NCBI GenBank assembly: GCA_963785765.1 | Contig: CAWAWM010000004.1 | Location: 1-64,000 of the forward strand | Length of the DNA: 64,000 bases | Origin: DATBGO01 sp963785765 | GTDB lineage: Bacteria; Actinomycetota; Actinomycetes; Streptosporangiales; Streptosporangiaceae | Reading direction: 5' to 3' | Shown: positions 27,126-34,482 of the stretch, in pieces | How the letters are laid out: each line of letters begins with the position of its first letter | Numbering within the stretch: position 1 is the stretch's first letter | The notes under the pieces: model-generated | The model's database searches: none | Seen by the model: only the letters and a program-made list of their open reading frames with translations | What the model was told of the DNA's origin: nothing | Made by a program: the position numbers and the translations under genes

Positions 27126-28045
27126 TTTGCGGCCTCCGCTCCGCCCAGCAGCAGGTAGAGCACGGCCATCCGCACGCTGACCCCGTTGGCGACTTGCTCG
27201 ACGATGGTGGAGCGGCCGGAGTCGGCCACTTCGGCGGCGATCTCCACGCCGCGGTTCATCGGGCCGGGATGCATCACGATGGCGTGCTCAGGCAGCATCG
27301 CCATCCGTCCCGCGTCCAGCCCGTATCTCCGGCTGTACTCCCGCACGCTGGGGAAGTAGGCCGCGTTCATCCGCTCCTGCTGGACCCGCAGCATCATGAT
27401 CACGTCGCTCTTGGGCAGCGTGGCGTTCAGGTCGTAGGAGACCGAGCACGGCCAGCCGCTCACCGCGACCGGCAGCAGCGTCGGCGGCGCCACCAGGGTC
27501 ACCGCCGCGCCGAGCGTGTGCAGCAGCAGCACGTTGGACCTGGCCACCCGGCTGTGCAGCACGTCGCCGACGATGGTCACGCTGAGCCCGTCCAGCCTGC
27601 CCAGCCTGCGCCGCATGGTGAAGGCGTCCAGCAGCGCCTGGGTCGGATGCTCGTGCGCTCCGTCCCCGGCGTTCACCACGCTGCCCTGCACCCAGCCCGC
27701 CAGCCGGTGCGGAGCGCCCGAGGCGGAGTGCCTGATCACGACCGCGTCCGCGCCCATCGCCTCCAGCGTCAGGGCGGTGTCCTTCAGGCTCTCGCCCTTC
27801 GCCACGCTGGAGCCCTTGGCCGAGAAATTGATCACGTCCGCGGAGAGCCGTTTGGCCGCCGCCTCGAACGAGATCCTGGTCCGGGTCGAATCCTCGAAGA
27901 ACAGGTTGACGACCGTCCGGCCGCGAAGGGTCGGCAGCTTGCGCACGGGGCGTTCGGTGATCTGCGCGAGTTCCTCGGCCGTGTCGAGGATCAGCAGAGC
28001 GTCCGCCTTGCTGAGGTCCGCTGCGGAGATGAGGTGCCGGTTCAT
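27122..28045 (-). CDS. pyrB: Aspartate carbamoyltransferase catalytic subunit
   Basis: It condenses carbamoyl phosphate with aspartate. The 307-residue protein has the carbamoyl-phosphate motif FFEDSTRTRISFE, the lysine loop GSSVAKGESLKDT, HPTQALLDAFT, and the aspartate-binding RVQQER and HPGPMNRG segments. No pyrI regulatory gene follows. It overlaps pyrR and pyrC by 4 nt on either side, so the operon is translationally chained. Confidence 0.97.
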   Translation of the reverse strand: MNRHLISAADLSKADALLILDTAEELAQITERPVRKLPTLRGRTVVNLFFEDSTRTRISFEAAAKRLSADVINFSAKGSSVAKGESLKDTALTLEAMGADAVVIRHSASGAPHRLAGWVQGSVVNAGDGAHEHPTQALLDAFTMRRRLGRLDGLSVTIVGDVLHSRVARSNVLLLHTLGAAVTLVAPPTLLPVAVSGWPCSVSYDLNATLPKSDVIMMLRVQQERMNAAYFPSVREYSRRYGLDAGRMAMLPEHAIVMHPGPMNRGVEIAAEVADSGRSTIVEQVANGVSVRMAVLYLLLGGAEAAK

Positions 28046-28728
28046 CCGCTCGCCCCGTCGCCCTGGGTACCGCCGGTCCGGCTGGTGCCGCTGGCGCCGC
28101 CGATCAGCACCGCGTCGTTTCCGTCCACTTCAGCGAGTTGCACCCGGACCACCTCCTGCTTCGACGTCGGCAGGTTCTTGCCGACGTAGTCCGGCCGGAC
28201 CGGGAGCTCCCGGTGCCCGCGATCGACGAGCACGGCGAGCTGAACGGCGCGCGGCCGGCCGATATCGCCGAGCGCATCCAGCGCCGCCCGGACGGTCCGG
28301 CCCGAGTAGAGGACATCGTCGACCAGGACCACGATCTTGCCGTCGATACCCGACGGCGGAACGTCGGTGTGACCGAGCGCGCGGGCCTGCCGCAGCCGGA
28401 GGTCGTCGCGGTACATGGTGATGTCAAGCGAGCCAGCCGGGATCGGGCGCTCCTCGACCTGCTCCATGCGCGCGGCCAGCCGGTGCGCGAGCGGCACACC
28501 GCGAGTCGGAATCCCCAGCAGCACCACGTCGGTGGCACCGCTGGTCCGTTCCAGGATCTCGTGTGCGATTCTCGTCAGCGCCCGCCTGATCTCATCAGGC
28601 TCCAGCGCCAGCCGCTGCTCTGGCTGGCGCTGCACAGTTTTCTGCTGATCGCTGCTCTGCTGATCGCTGCTCGGAAGATTGGGCCCGCCGATCGGGGCTG
28701 GAGCCGCCGTCGGCCGAATGGGCAGCAT
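28042..28728 (-). CDS. pyrR: Pyrimidine operon RNA-binding regulator PyrR
   Basis: PyrR binds pyr leader RNA when UMP is high and also has uracil phosphoribosyltransferase activity in many species. The 228-residue protein has LTRIAHEILERT, GIPTRGVPLAHRLA, DITMYRDDL and the PRPP loop VVLVDDVLYSGRTVRAALDAL, then VQLAVLVDRGHRELPVRPDYVGKN. The first 30 residues are a non-conserved tail containing a duplicated SSDQQ from a 15-bp repeat. The start is uncertain. The strong AAAGGAGG site is 12 nt before this ATG but 5 nt before an out-of-frame ATG at 28735; a GTG at 28635 would give the conserved N-terminus. Confidence 0.95.
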   Translation of the reverse strand: MLPIRPTAAPAPIGGPNLPSSDQQSSDQQKTVQRQPEQRLALEPDEIRRALTRIAHEILERTSGATDVVLLGIPTRGVPLAHRLAARMEQVEERPIPAGSLDITMYRDDLRLRQARALGHTDVPPSGIDGKIVVLVDDVLYSGRTVRAALDALGDIGRPRAVQLAVLVDRGHRELPVRPDYVGKNLPTSKQEVVRVQLAEVDGNDAVLIGGASGTSRTGGTQGDGASG

Positions 28729-28735
28729 GCGTCAT
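28595..28735 (-). other. Out-of-frame 46-codon ORF overlapping the pyrR start
   Basis: An ATG at 28735 sits at ideal distance (5 nt) from the AAAGGAGG ribosome site and opens a 46-codon frame in a different phase from PyrR, ending inside pyrR at 28595. It begins MTHAAHSADGG. It may be a regulatory upstream ORF, or a sign of a frameshift or sequencing error at the pyrR 5' end. Its composition (Ala/Ser/Gln) matches no family I know. Confidence 0.4.
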
Positions 28736-28740
28736 CCTGA

Positions 28741-28775
28741 CCTCCTTTCCCGCCTCACCGGACGGGCCTTAAAGG
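28741..28775 (-). promoter_or_regulatory. PyrR-binding RNA loop overlapping the pyrR ribosome site
   Basis: The leader RNA can fold with CCUUU (28771-28775) pairing AAAGG (28744-28748). Inside this CCCG pairs CGGG, a U bulges out, and CC/GG close a small loop. The loop region reads UCCGGUGAGG and matches the PyrR-binding consensus UCCNGNGAGG. The 3' arm contains most of the Shine-Dalgarno sequence AAAGGAGG (28741-28748). PyrR-UMP binding would therefore block translation, as described for mycobacteria. No transcription terminator is visible in the leader. Confidence 0.82.
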
Positions 28776-28790
28776 ACGTCTGCCTGCACC

Positions 28791-28818
28791 ACCGTACCAG
28801 CCACTACGCGACGGACAG
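28791..28818 (-). promoter_or_regulatory. Candidate promoter of the pyr operon
   Basis: Minus strand TACGGT (28791-28796) with a weak CTGTCC (28813-28818) 16 nt upstream. The predicted start would place the PyrR-binding loop in the first 50 nt of the transcript. Confidence 0.4.
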
Positions 28819-29062
28819 CTCAGGCCTCGCCGGCGGCCGCTGGCACACCGGGTCGTCTTTACACGGCGTGACGGCGGGTGACTTTTATCACATCATGTAC
28901 GGATCTTGCCGGTTTCCTACCCGCGATTCCGGGCTCTCGGCCCGGGGCAAGAAGCCCGAGACCGCCTGTCCTGCCGGGTTTTGCGACCCCGCTGACCGGC
29001 ATCGGCCCGGGGCGGAAGTGATGCGCCACGCGCGTAAGTTCATCCGCTTTTCGCCATTCGGC
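28819..29062. other. Intergenic region between divergent pyrR and bldD
   Basis: About 240 nt between the two promoters. It is mixed in composition with an AT-richer stretch at 28885-28915. I see no ORF with a ribosome site and no strong repeat. Confidence 0.4.
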
Positions 29063-29091
29063 TTGACCTTGTCGCGCTCGCGGCCTACCGT
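29063..29091 (+). promoter_or_regulatory. bldD promoter
   Basis: TTGACC (29063-29068), 17 nt, TACCGT (29086-29091): a good actinobacterial housekeeping promoter about 50 nt before bldD. Confidence 0.65.
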
Positions 29092-29104
29092 CACTGTGCG
29101 TAAC
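29090..29104. promoter_or_regulatory. Candidate BldD autoregulatory site
   Basis: GTCAC-N5-GTAAC forms a GTNAC/GTNAC dyad over the end of the -10 box and the expected transcription start. BldD represses its own gene in Streptomyces and binds TNAC/GTNA-type dyads; the spacing here is shorter than the consensus I recall, so the match is partial. Confidence 0.4.
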
Positions 29105-29142
29105 CACCACTATTAGCACGACTGGCCAGGGGACCGGAGATC

Positions 29143-29637
29143 ATGCCATCTGATTACGCCAAGACCCTCGGCGCGCGGCTGCGCGCCATCCGCACACAGC
29201 AAGGGCTCTCGCTCCACGGGGTAGAAGAGAAGTCCCGTGGCCGGTGGAAGGCCGTCGTTGTGGGTTCCTATGAGCGCGGCGACCGGTCGGTGACCGTGCA
29301 GAAGCTAGCCGAGCTAGCCGAGTTCTACGGAGTGCCGGTATCCGAGCTGCTGCCCGGCGACGTGATGCCCGCGCTGCTTGCTCCCTCGCCCAAGCTGGTG
29401 ATTGACCTTGAGCGGATGAGCCAGCTGCCCAAGGACAAGGCCGGCCCGCTTGCCCGCTACGTCGCGACGATTCAGAGCCAGCGCGGCGATTACAACGGCA
29501 GGGTGCTGTCCATCCGCCAGGAGGACCTGCGCTCCCTCGCCGTCATCTACGACAAGTCGCCGACCGACCTCACCGAGGAATTGATCAACTGGGGAATACT
29601 GGACTCAGACGCCCGCGGCGCTATCGAGGCGTTCTGA
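29143..29637 (+). CDS. bldD: Developmental master repressor BldD
   Basis: BldD is the c-di-GMP-dependent repressor that holds back sporulation genes in Streptomyces and relatives. The 164-residue protein has an N-terminal xre-type helix-turn-helix (about 5-75: YAKTLGARLRAIRTQQGLSL, SYERGDRSVTVQKLAELAEFYGVPVSEL). The C-terminal domain carries the c-di-GMP signature RGD-X8-RQED (residues 114-128), intact. ATG with a CCGGAG site. It is transcribed away from pyrR, as in Streptomyces. Presence suggests, but does not prove, a sporulating or filamentous organism. Confidence 0.97.
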   Translation: MPSDYAKTLGARLRAIRTQQGLSLHGVEEKSRGRWKAVVVGSYERGDRSVTVQKLAELAEFYGVPVSELLPGDVMPALLAPSPKLVIDLERMSQLPKDKAGPLARYVATIQSQRGDYNGRVLSIRQEDLRSLAVIYDKSPTDLTEELINWGILDSDARGAIEAF

Positions 29638-29684
29638 CCAGGCCGACCAGGCCGACCCGCGGGCCCGGCCCCACGGACACGCAG

Positions 29685-30137
29685 CTAGCCAGCTGTCCGC
29701 AAGGGCAGCAGCGGCTGTGCGGCCACACCTAGCGCGTTCTCGGCCAGCGAGAGGAACGTCTCGGCGTCGCGAAGCAGGTCATCCGCTTCCCGGACCGACA
29801 CCGCGCGCGGCAGTCCCGCCTCAGCGGCAGCTCGCTTGGCTGCCCCGGCCGCGAAGAACGCCGCCCATTCCTGCAGCGCAGGCTCGACTCTCGGAAGCAG
29901 TTCCCACACGCTCTGCGGCCTCTTGCGCCGCGTTGTGACACCGGGCTCCGCCCTGGCCGCCACGACCGCCGCCGCGGCGCGCAGCGCCGCCAGATGAGCC
30001 GCCACGTACCTGGCTCCCGCCGACGCCTCACTCTCGGCCGCAGCAAGCCCGTACCGGGCAGACTCCAGCAGCGCCAGCGCCGACGGCGCGACCCGGCACC
30101 GTGGCGGCTCCTGGCCAACCTGCACGACTGCGTTCAT
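29685..30137 (-). CDS. SAV_6107-type HEPN domain protein
   Basis: This 150-residue, mostly helical protein matches the SAV_6107 family: SALALLESARYGLAAAESEASAGARYVAAHLAALRAAAAVVAARA, then RRKRPQSVWELLPRVEPALQEWAAFFAAGA. HEPN domains are nucleic-acid-associated helical bundles, sometimes RNases, but no RX4-6H active site is evident here. AGGAGG site before the ATG. It is convergent with bldD. Function unknown. Confidence 0.85.
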   Translation of the reverse strand: MNAVVQVGQEPPRCRVAPSALALLESARYGLAAAESEASAGARYVAAHLAALRAAAAVVAARAEPGVTTRRKRPQSVWELLPRVEPALQEWAAFFAAGAAKRAAAEAGLPRAVSVREADDLLRDAETFLSLAENALGVAAQPLLPLRTAG

Positions 30138-30333
30138 CAGAACTCCTCCTATCGGCTAAGCCGGGCCGGACGGCACGCTTCCCCTCGTGCGCCCGGCCCG
30201 GCAGCTCCAGGGGCCAGGGCTGCCGACCGGCTTCGCCTCGACTATTCGAACATAAATTCGTCTAGGTGTCCAACACTTTGGATCTGAGTTCGAAGTTACA
30301 AGAGAGGTCTGACATTCAGGCCGGGGCGTGACA

Positions 30334-30339
30334 TACGCT
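30334..30339 (+). promoter_or_regulatory. -10 box of a probable leaderless GNAT transcript
   Basis: TACGCT ends 7 nt before the GTG at 30347, and CTGACA/GACATT lies 17-19 nt upstream. There is no ribosome site, consistent with transcription starting at the start codon. Confidence 0.55.
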
Positions 30340-30346
30340 GGCGGCC

Positions 30347-30949
30347 GTGCGATCCGTGATCCAGCCGCTGGAGCTCGACCGAGCCGGGTTCCTCGCTGAG
30401 ATCGACCGGGTGAGCGCGGTCTACGCGGCAGCGATGCATCCCGACCCGGCCTACTTGCCCGGGCGCGCCAGCATCATGGAACGGCACGCCGGCCAGCCCG
30501 GGTTCCGGGCGCTGGCCGTCACCGCCCAGGTGGCGGGCGACCGCCGGATCATCGCGTTCGGCTACGGCTTCCGCGGCGCGAGCGGCCAGTGGTGGCACGA
30601 CGTGGTCCGCACGGCGCTGACCGCCCGGGTCGGGGAGGCGGCCGCCGGCGCGTGGCTGGATTCCTCGATGGAGATCGCCGAACTGCACGTGCATCCCGAC
30701 TTCCAGCGGCGCGGTATCGGCAGGAGCCTGCTGCTCGGGCTGACCGATGGGCGCCAGGAGCACACCACCGTGCTCTCCACCCAGGACGACAACTCACCGG
30801 CCCGCAGGCTCTACCGCAGCGTCGGGTTTGCCGACCTGTTCACCGGCTTCAGCTTTCCTGGCGGCGGACCACCGTACACGGTCATGGGCGCCGTGCTGCC
30901 GCTGCGGCCAGCCGCTCAGGACGTCCCCGCGCCGGACGGCGGCCGCTGA
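30347..30949 (+). CDS. GNAT-family N-acetyltransferase
   Basis: The 200-residue protein has the acetyl-CoA binding motif A: EIAELHVHPDFQRRGIGRSLLLGL (Q/RxxGxG/A around residues 125-135). Motif B follows (TVLSTQDDNSPARRLYRSVGF). The substrate is unknown; a protein or small-molecule amine is possible. GTG start preceded only by a -10 box, so probably leaderless. Its 3' end overlaps the convergent metF gene by 34 nt. Confidence 0.88.
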   Translation: MRSVIQPLELDRAGFLAEIDRVSAVYAAAMHPDPAYLPGRASIMERHAGQPGFRALAVTAQVAGDRRIIAFGYGFRGASGQWWHDVVRTALTARVGEAAAGAWLDSSMEIAELHVHPDFQRRGIGRSLLLGLTDGRQEHTTVLSTQDDNSPARRLYRSVGFADLFTGFSFPGGGPPYTVMGAVLPLRPAAQDVPAPDGGR

Positions 30950-31854
30950 CCGGAGTCCCCGAGGTCAAGGAGCTGGTAGATCTCCTGAGTCGCCCGGGAA
31001 CCGTTCAGCGTGTAGAAGTGCAGCCCGGGCGCGCCTTCGGCCAGCAGCCGCTCGCACATCTGCGCGGCGTACTCCACACCGATCTTCCGCATCGTGGCCC
31101 GGTCATCCGCCACGCCCCGCAGCCGCGCCGCCAGCCGGTCAGGGAACCGTGCACCGGACAGCGCGACCATGTGGTCGATCGACGAGACGCTCGTGATCGG
31201 CATGATGCCAGCGATAATCGGCACGTCGCAGCCGCCCGCCGCGACCCGGTCACGAAGCCTGAGGTAGTCCTCGGGGTAGAAGAACATCTGGGTGATCGCG
31301 AAGTCTGCCCCGGCCCGGCACTTCGCTATGAAGTAACGGTCGTCGGCGTCCTGGGCTGCAGAGCGCGGATGCCCCTCGGGAAACGCGGCCACGCCGACGC
31401 AGAAGTCCCCCGCCTCCTTGATCAGCCTGACCAGCTCCGCCGCATACCGGAGGCCGTCCGGATGCGGAACCCACTCATCATTGGGCGCGCCCGGCGGGTC
31501 GCCCCGTAGCGCCAGCACATTGCGCACGCCCACCGCCGCATAGGAGCCGATGACGTGCCGCAACTCGGCTACCGAATGGTTGACGGCGGTGAAATGCCCG
31601 ACCGGCGTGAGCGTGGTCTCCTCGGCGATCCGGCCGGTGACCCGCACGGTGCGGTCCCTGGTCGAGCCGCCGGCCCCGTACGTCACCGACACGAAGGTGG
31701 GCCGCAACGGCTCAAGCTGGCGGATCGCCCGCCAGAGCTTCTCCTCGTCCGCCTCGGTCTTGGGCGGCATGAACTCGAAGGAGACTGACCTGACGCCCGA
31801 GGCGAGCAGGTCTCTGATGGCGGGTGCGGGCGTCGTCACGCTGCGCAGCGGCAT
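30916..31854 (-). CDS. metF: Methylenetetrahydrofolate reductase
   Basis: It reduces 5,10-methylene-THF to 5-methyl-THF for methionine synthesis, with FAD. The 312-residue TIM-barrel has VSFEFMPPKTEADEEKLW with the catalytic Glu, FVSVTYGAGGSTRDRT, NVLALRGDPPG (FAD/folate motif), FCVGVAAFPEGHP and FAITQMFFYPEDY. The ATG follows a TAATCT -10 box by 6 nt, indicating a leaderless mRNA. It is divergent from the polyprenyl synthase gene, the same pairing as metF-idsA2 in M. tuberculosis. Confidence 0.96.
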   Translation of the reverse strand: MPLRSVTTPAPAIRDLLASGVRSVSFEFMPPKTEADEEKLWRAIRQLEPLRPTFVSVTYGAGGSTRDRTVRVTGRIAEETTLTPVGHFTAVNHSVAELRHVIGSYAAVGVRNVLALRGDPPGAPNDEWVPHPDGLRYAAELVRLIKEAGDFCVGVAAFPEGHPRSAAQDADDRYFIAKCRAGADFAITQMFFYPEDYLRLRDRVAAGGCDVPIIAGIMPITSVSSIDHMVALSGARFPDRLAARLRGVADDRATMRKIGVEYAAQMCERLLAEGAPGLHFYTLNGSRATQEIYQLLDLGDSGQRPPSGAGTS

Positions 31855-31860
31855 CTATCC

Positions 31861-31866
31861 AGATTA
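31861..31866 (-). promoter_or_regulatory. -10 box of leaderless metF
   Basis: Minus-strand TAATCT ends 6 nt before the metF ATG. No ribosome site fits in the gap. Confidence 0.6.
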
Positions 31867-31921
31867 GTGGACATCGCGGCGGCCCGAGGCGGCCTGGCCG
31901 TTCTGGTGACGGCCCGGGCAG

Positions 31922-31949
31922 TTGCGGTCCCGGCCGGCCCGGCTAGTGT
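31922..31949 (+). promoter_or_regulatory. Promoter of the polyprenyl synthase gene
   Basis: TTGCGG (31922-31927), 16 nt, TAGTGT (31944-31949), then 7 nt to the ATG at 31957. This leaderless arrangement decides the start codon over an upstream in-frame GTG at 31867. Confidence 0.6.
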
Positions 31950-31956
31950 CGCGCAC

Positions 31957-33096
31957 ATGGCAACCGGCCCAGCAGCCCTGCCCTGCCTCCGTGACCAGGT
32001 CGGAGTGGTCCTCGAGGACTTCCTTGGCCGGCAGCGCCCGGCGCTGGAAGCCATCAGCGGCGAACTGCTGCCGTGGCTGGAGGCAATCAGCGAGCTGCTG
32101 GCCGGGGGGAAGCGGCTGCGGCCGGCGTTCTGCTACTGGGGCTGGCGCGCGGCGGGCGGAGCCGACTGCCCGCAGATCATCGCCGCCGCCTCCGCCCTGG
32201 AGCTGCTGCACGGCAGCGCCCTGGTGCACGACGACGTCATGGACGCGAGCGAGACCAGGCGCGGCAGCCCGGCCGTGCACCGGCGGTTCGCGGCCCGTCA
32301 TGCCGCGGGCGGCTGGCGCGGGTCCGCTGACGCCTTCGGGATGGGCGCCGCCATCTTGATCGGCGATCTGCTGCAATCCTGGACCGACGAGCTGCTGCAC
32401 GACAGCGGCCTGACGGCCCCGGCACTGCTGCACGGCCGCCCGGTGCTCGACGCGATGCGCACCGAAGTGATCGCGGGCCAGTACCTGGACCTGCTCAGCC
32501 AGGCCGCCGGAGATGACACCGTGGCGAGCGCGCTGCGGGTGGTCAGCTACAAATCGGCGAAGTACACGATCGAGCGCCCGCTGCACCTGGGAGTGGCCCT
32601 GGCCTGCGCGACCCCGGACGGCCCGGCTGCGGGCCACCGAAGCACCGCCCAGGCCGGCCAGGCACCGGGGGCAGATCCGGACGAGCAGGCCATTGCGGCC
32701 GCTTGCACCGCCTACGGAATCCCGCTCGGCATCGCTTTCCAGCTCCGCGACGATGTCCTGGGTGTCTTCGGCGATCCAGCGGAGACCGGCAAGCCGGTCA
32801 GCGACGATTTCCGCGAGGGCAAGCGCACCGTCCTGATCGCCATGGCCAGGCGGCGCGCCAGCGCGGCCCAGGCGCAGGTCCTCGATCGTCAGCTCGGTAA
32901 CCCGCTGGTCGATGAGGCCGGGGCGGCGTCGGTCCGTGCAGTGATCGTCGACACCGGTGCCCTGGCCGAATGCGAGGAAATGATCGACCGCAACGTCGCG
33001 GCGGCGCTCGGCGCGCTGGCCAGCGCGCCGATGGCCGGCCTGGCGAAGGAAGCGCTGGCGGAGCTGGCGTTCGCTGCGACCGCCCGCAGCGACTGA
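31957..33096 (+). CDS. Polyprenyl (geranylgeranyl-type) diphosphate synthase
   Basis: It condenses isopentenyl diphosphate with allylic diphosphates. From the ATG at 31957 the product has 379 residues. The first Asp-rich motif reads LVHDDVMDASETRRG (FARM type, DDxxD), preceded by GGKRLRPAFCYW. The second is FQLRDDVLGVFGD (DDxxD-like, DDVLG), followed by KPVSDDFREGKRT. A Gly/Ala linker near 225-245 is an insertion. Product chain length cannot be fixed from sequence. It is equivalent in position to idsA2 next to metF in mycobacteria. Confidence 0.92.
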   Translation: MATGPAALPCLRDQVGVVLEDFLGRQRPALEAISGELLPWLEAISELLAGGKRLRPAFCYWGWRAAGGADCPQIIAAASALELLHGSALVHDDVMDASETRRGSPAVHRRFAARHAAGGWRGSADAFGMGAAILIGDLLQSWTDELLHDSGLTAPALLHGRPVLDAMRTEVIAGQYLDLLSQAAGDDTVASALRVVSYKSAKYTIERPLHLGVALACATPDGPAAGHRSTAQAGQAPGADPDEQAIAAACTAYGIPLGIAFQLRDDVLGVFGDPAETGKPVSDDFREGKRTVLIAMARRRASAAQAQVLDRQLGNPLVDEAGAASVRAVIVDTGALAECEEMIDRNVAAALGALASAPMAGLAKEALAELAFAATARSD

Positions 33097-33211
33097 GCCG
33101 TAGCCACCGCTGCCGCCCTGGAGCGGCCACTTCGCCGCCCTGGAGGCACCAGGCCCCCTCGCCGGGGATGTGCGCGAGTTCTTCCGCCCGCTGCGCTGAT
33201 GCGCCAGGCGG

Positions 33212-33880
33212 CTAGCCGCCCGCCGTGGCGAGCCGGGCGGCCAGCTGCGCGGTCGCCGCAGCCGGGTCGCTGGCCTCCGTGATGGCCCGGACGACCACCA
33301 CCCGGCGCGCCCCCGCCGCCAGCACCTGGTCCAGGTTGCCGAGGTCGATTCCGCCGATACCGAACCAGGGCCGCGCCGCGCGCAGGGCAGCGGCGTACCT
33401 GATCAAGTCCAGCCCGGCAGCCGGGCGTCCTGGCTTGGTCGGCGTCGCCCAGACCGGCCCGGCACAGAAGTAGTCCGCCCCCGCTGCCACCGCCCCGGCG
33501 GCAGTCTCCGCCGGGGCGTGGGTGGACAGGCCGATCAGCGGTCCCGGTCCGAGCAACTGCCTGGCCACCGGCACGGGCAGGTCCTGCTGGCCGAGATGGA
33601 GCACGTCAGCGCCTGCGGCATAGGCGACATCGGCGCGGTCATTGACGGCCAGCAGGGCGCCATGCTGGTCGCACCGGGCCCGGAACGTCTCCAGGAAGCG
33701 AAGCTCCTGCGCGCCCTCGAGGTCCTTCTGCCGAAGCTGCACGATGTCCACGCCCGAGCTGAGCACGGCATCGAGGAACGCGCCCAGGTCCCCCTGCCGC
33801 TCCCTGGCGTCGGTACACAGGTAGAGCCGCGCGGCAGCTAGCCGGCTACGGAGGTCAGCAGGTTCAGGCATGCAGGACAT
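33212..33880 (-). CDS. thiE: Thiamine-phosphate synthase
   Basis: It joins HMP pyrophosphate and thiazole phosphate. The 222-residue TIM-barrel has RLYLCTDARERQGDL, VDIVQLRQKDLE, LLAVNDRADVAYAAGADVLHLGQQDLP, and the phosphate-binding FCAGPVWATPTKPG. GIGGIDLGNLDQVLAAGARRVVVVRAI follows near the end. It is on the opposite strand from thiO-thiS-thiG but in the same neighbourhood, so thiazole and coupling steps are clustered. No TPP riboswitch was seen before this gene. An ATG 3 codons in is an alternative start. Confidence 0.94.
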   Translation of the reverse strand: MSCMPEPADLRSRLAAARLYLCTDARERQGDLGAFLDAVLSSGVDIVQLRQKDLEGAQELRFLETFRARCDQHGALLAVNDRADVAYAAGADVLHLGQQDLPVPVARQLLGPGPLIGLSTHAPAETAAGAVAAGADYFCAGPVWATPTKPGRPAAGLDLIRYAAALRAARPWFGIGGIDLGNLDQVLAAGARRVVVVRAITEASDPAAATAQLAARLATAGG

Positions 33881-34001
33881 GCTGACACGCGGCCCGTCAG
33901 GCCGGGCCCGCCGGGCCTGGCCCGGTCAGCGGCCAGGCAGGTCACGGTAGGGCCTCGGCCCGGGGGCGGGTAAGGCCGGCGGCCACCGGGCCGGGTACGC
34001 C

Positions 34002-34364
34002 TCAGAAGGCCAGCGCCTGCGCCCGGCGGTTGACCTCGGTGCGCCGGTTCTCCGCGATCGCCTGGATCGGCGTGCCAGGCAGCGACTCGTCGGCGGTGAA
34101 CAGCCACCGCAGCGCCTCCGCCTCGTCGAATCCGCAATCGAAGAGGAGCACGAGGGTGCCGTGCAGGCCCCGGACGGGCTGGTCGCCGTCCAGGAACGCG
34201 GCAGGCACGCAGAACTCGCCGTTGGGCCGCTGAACCGCGAGCAGCCGGCGGTCGCGCAGCAGTTGCTTGACCCGGCTCACGGGAAGCCCGAGCCGGTCAG
34301 CAACCTGAGGAAGGGTCAGCCAGTCACCGACGATGGCGTCGGCCGGGGGGTCGATCTGTGCCAC
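34002..34364 (-). CDS. Rv2175c-family DNA-binding protein
   Basis: The 120-residue protein has an N-terminal winged or excisionase-like helix-turn-helix: DWLTLPQVADRLGLPVSRVKQLLRDRRLLAVQRPNGEFCVPAAFL. A helical C-terminus carries TLVLLFDCGFDEAEALRWLFTADESLPGTPIQAI. In M. tuberculosis Rv2175c lies beside pknL and is phosphorylated by that kinase. A PASTA kinase gene lies 3.8 kb away here, so a similar link is plausible. GTG start, GGGAAAG site. Confidence 0.88.
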   Translation of the reverse strand: MAQIDPPADAIVGDWLTLPQVADRLGLPVSRVKQLLRDRRLLAVQRPNGEFCVPAAFLDGDQPVRGLHGTLVLLFDCGFDEAEALRWLFTADESLPGTPIQAIAENRRTEVNRRAQALAF

Positions 34365-34482
34365 GTCTCAGACTTTCCCACATTCGACCGGCGGCCAAAC
34401 GCACCGACACCACATGCGGCACCGCGATCGCGCCGGCCAGTCCGGCGGCAGGCCGCCTGCACCCGCTGCGCGCCGGGCCCGC

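Noticed and set aside
28719..28735. A terminator-based Bacillus-type pyr attenuator
   Set aside because: No hairpin with a T-run lies in the pyr leader; the PyrR loop covers the ribosome site instead.
30296..30763. Minus-strand frame opposite the GNAT gene
   Set aside because: The GNAT acetyl-CoA motifs on the plus strand are clear and the opposite frame encodes nothing recognisable.
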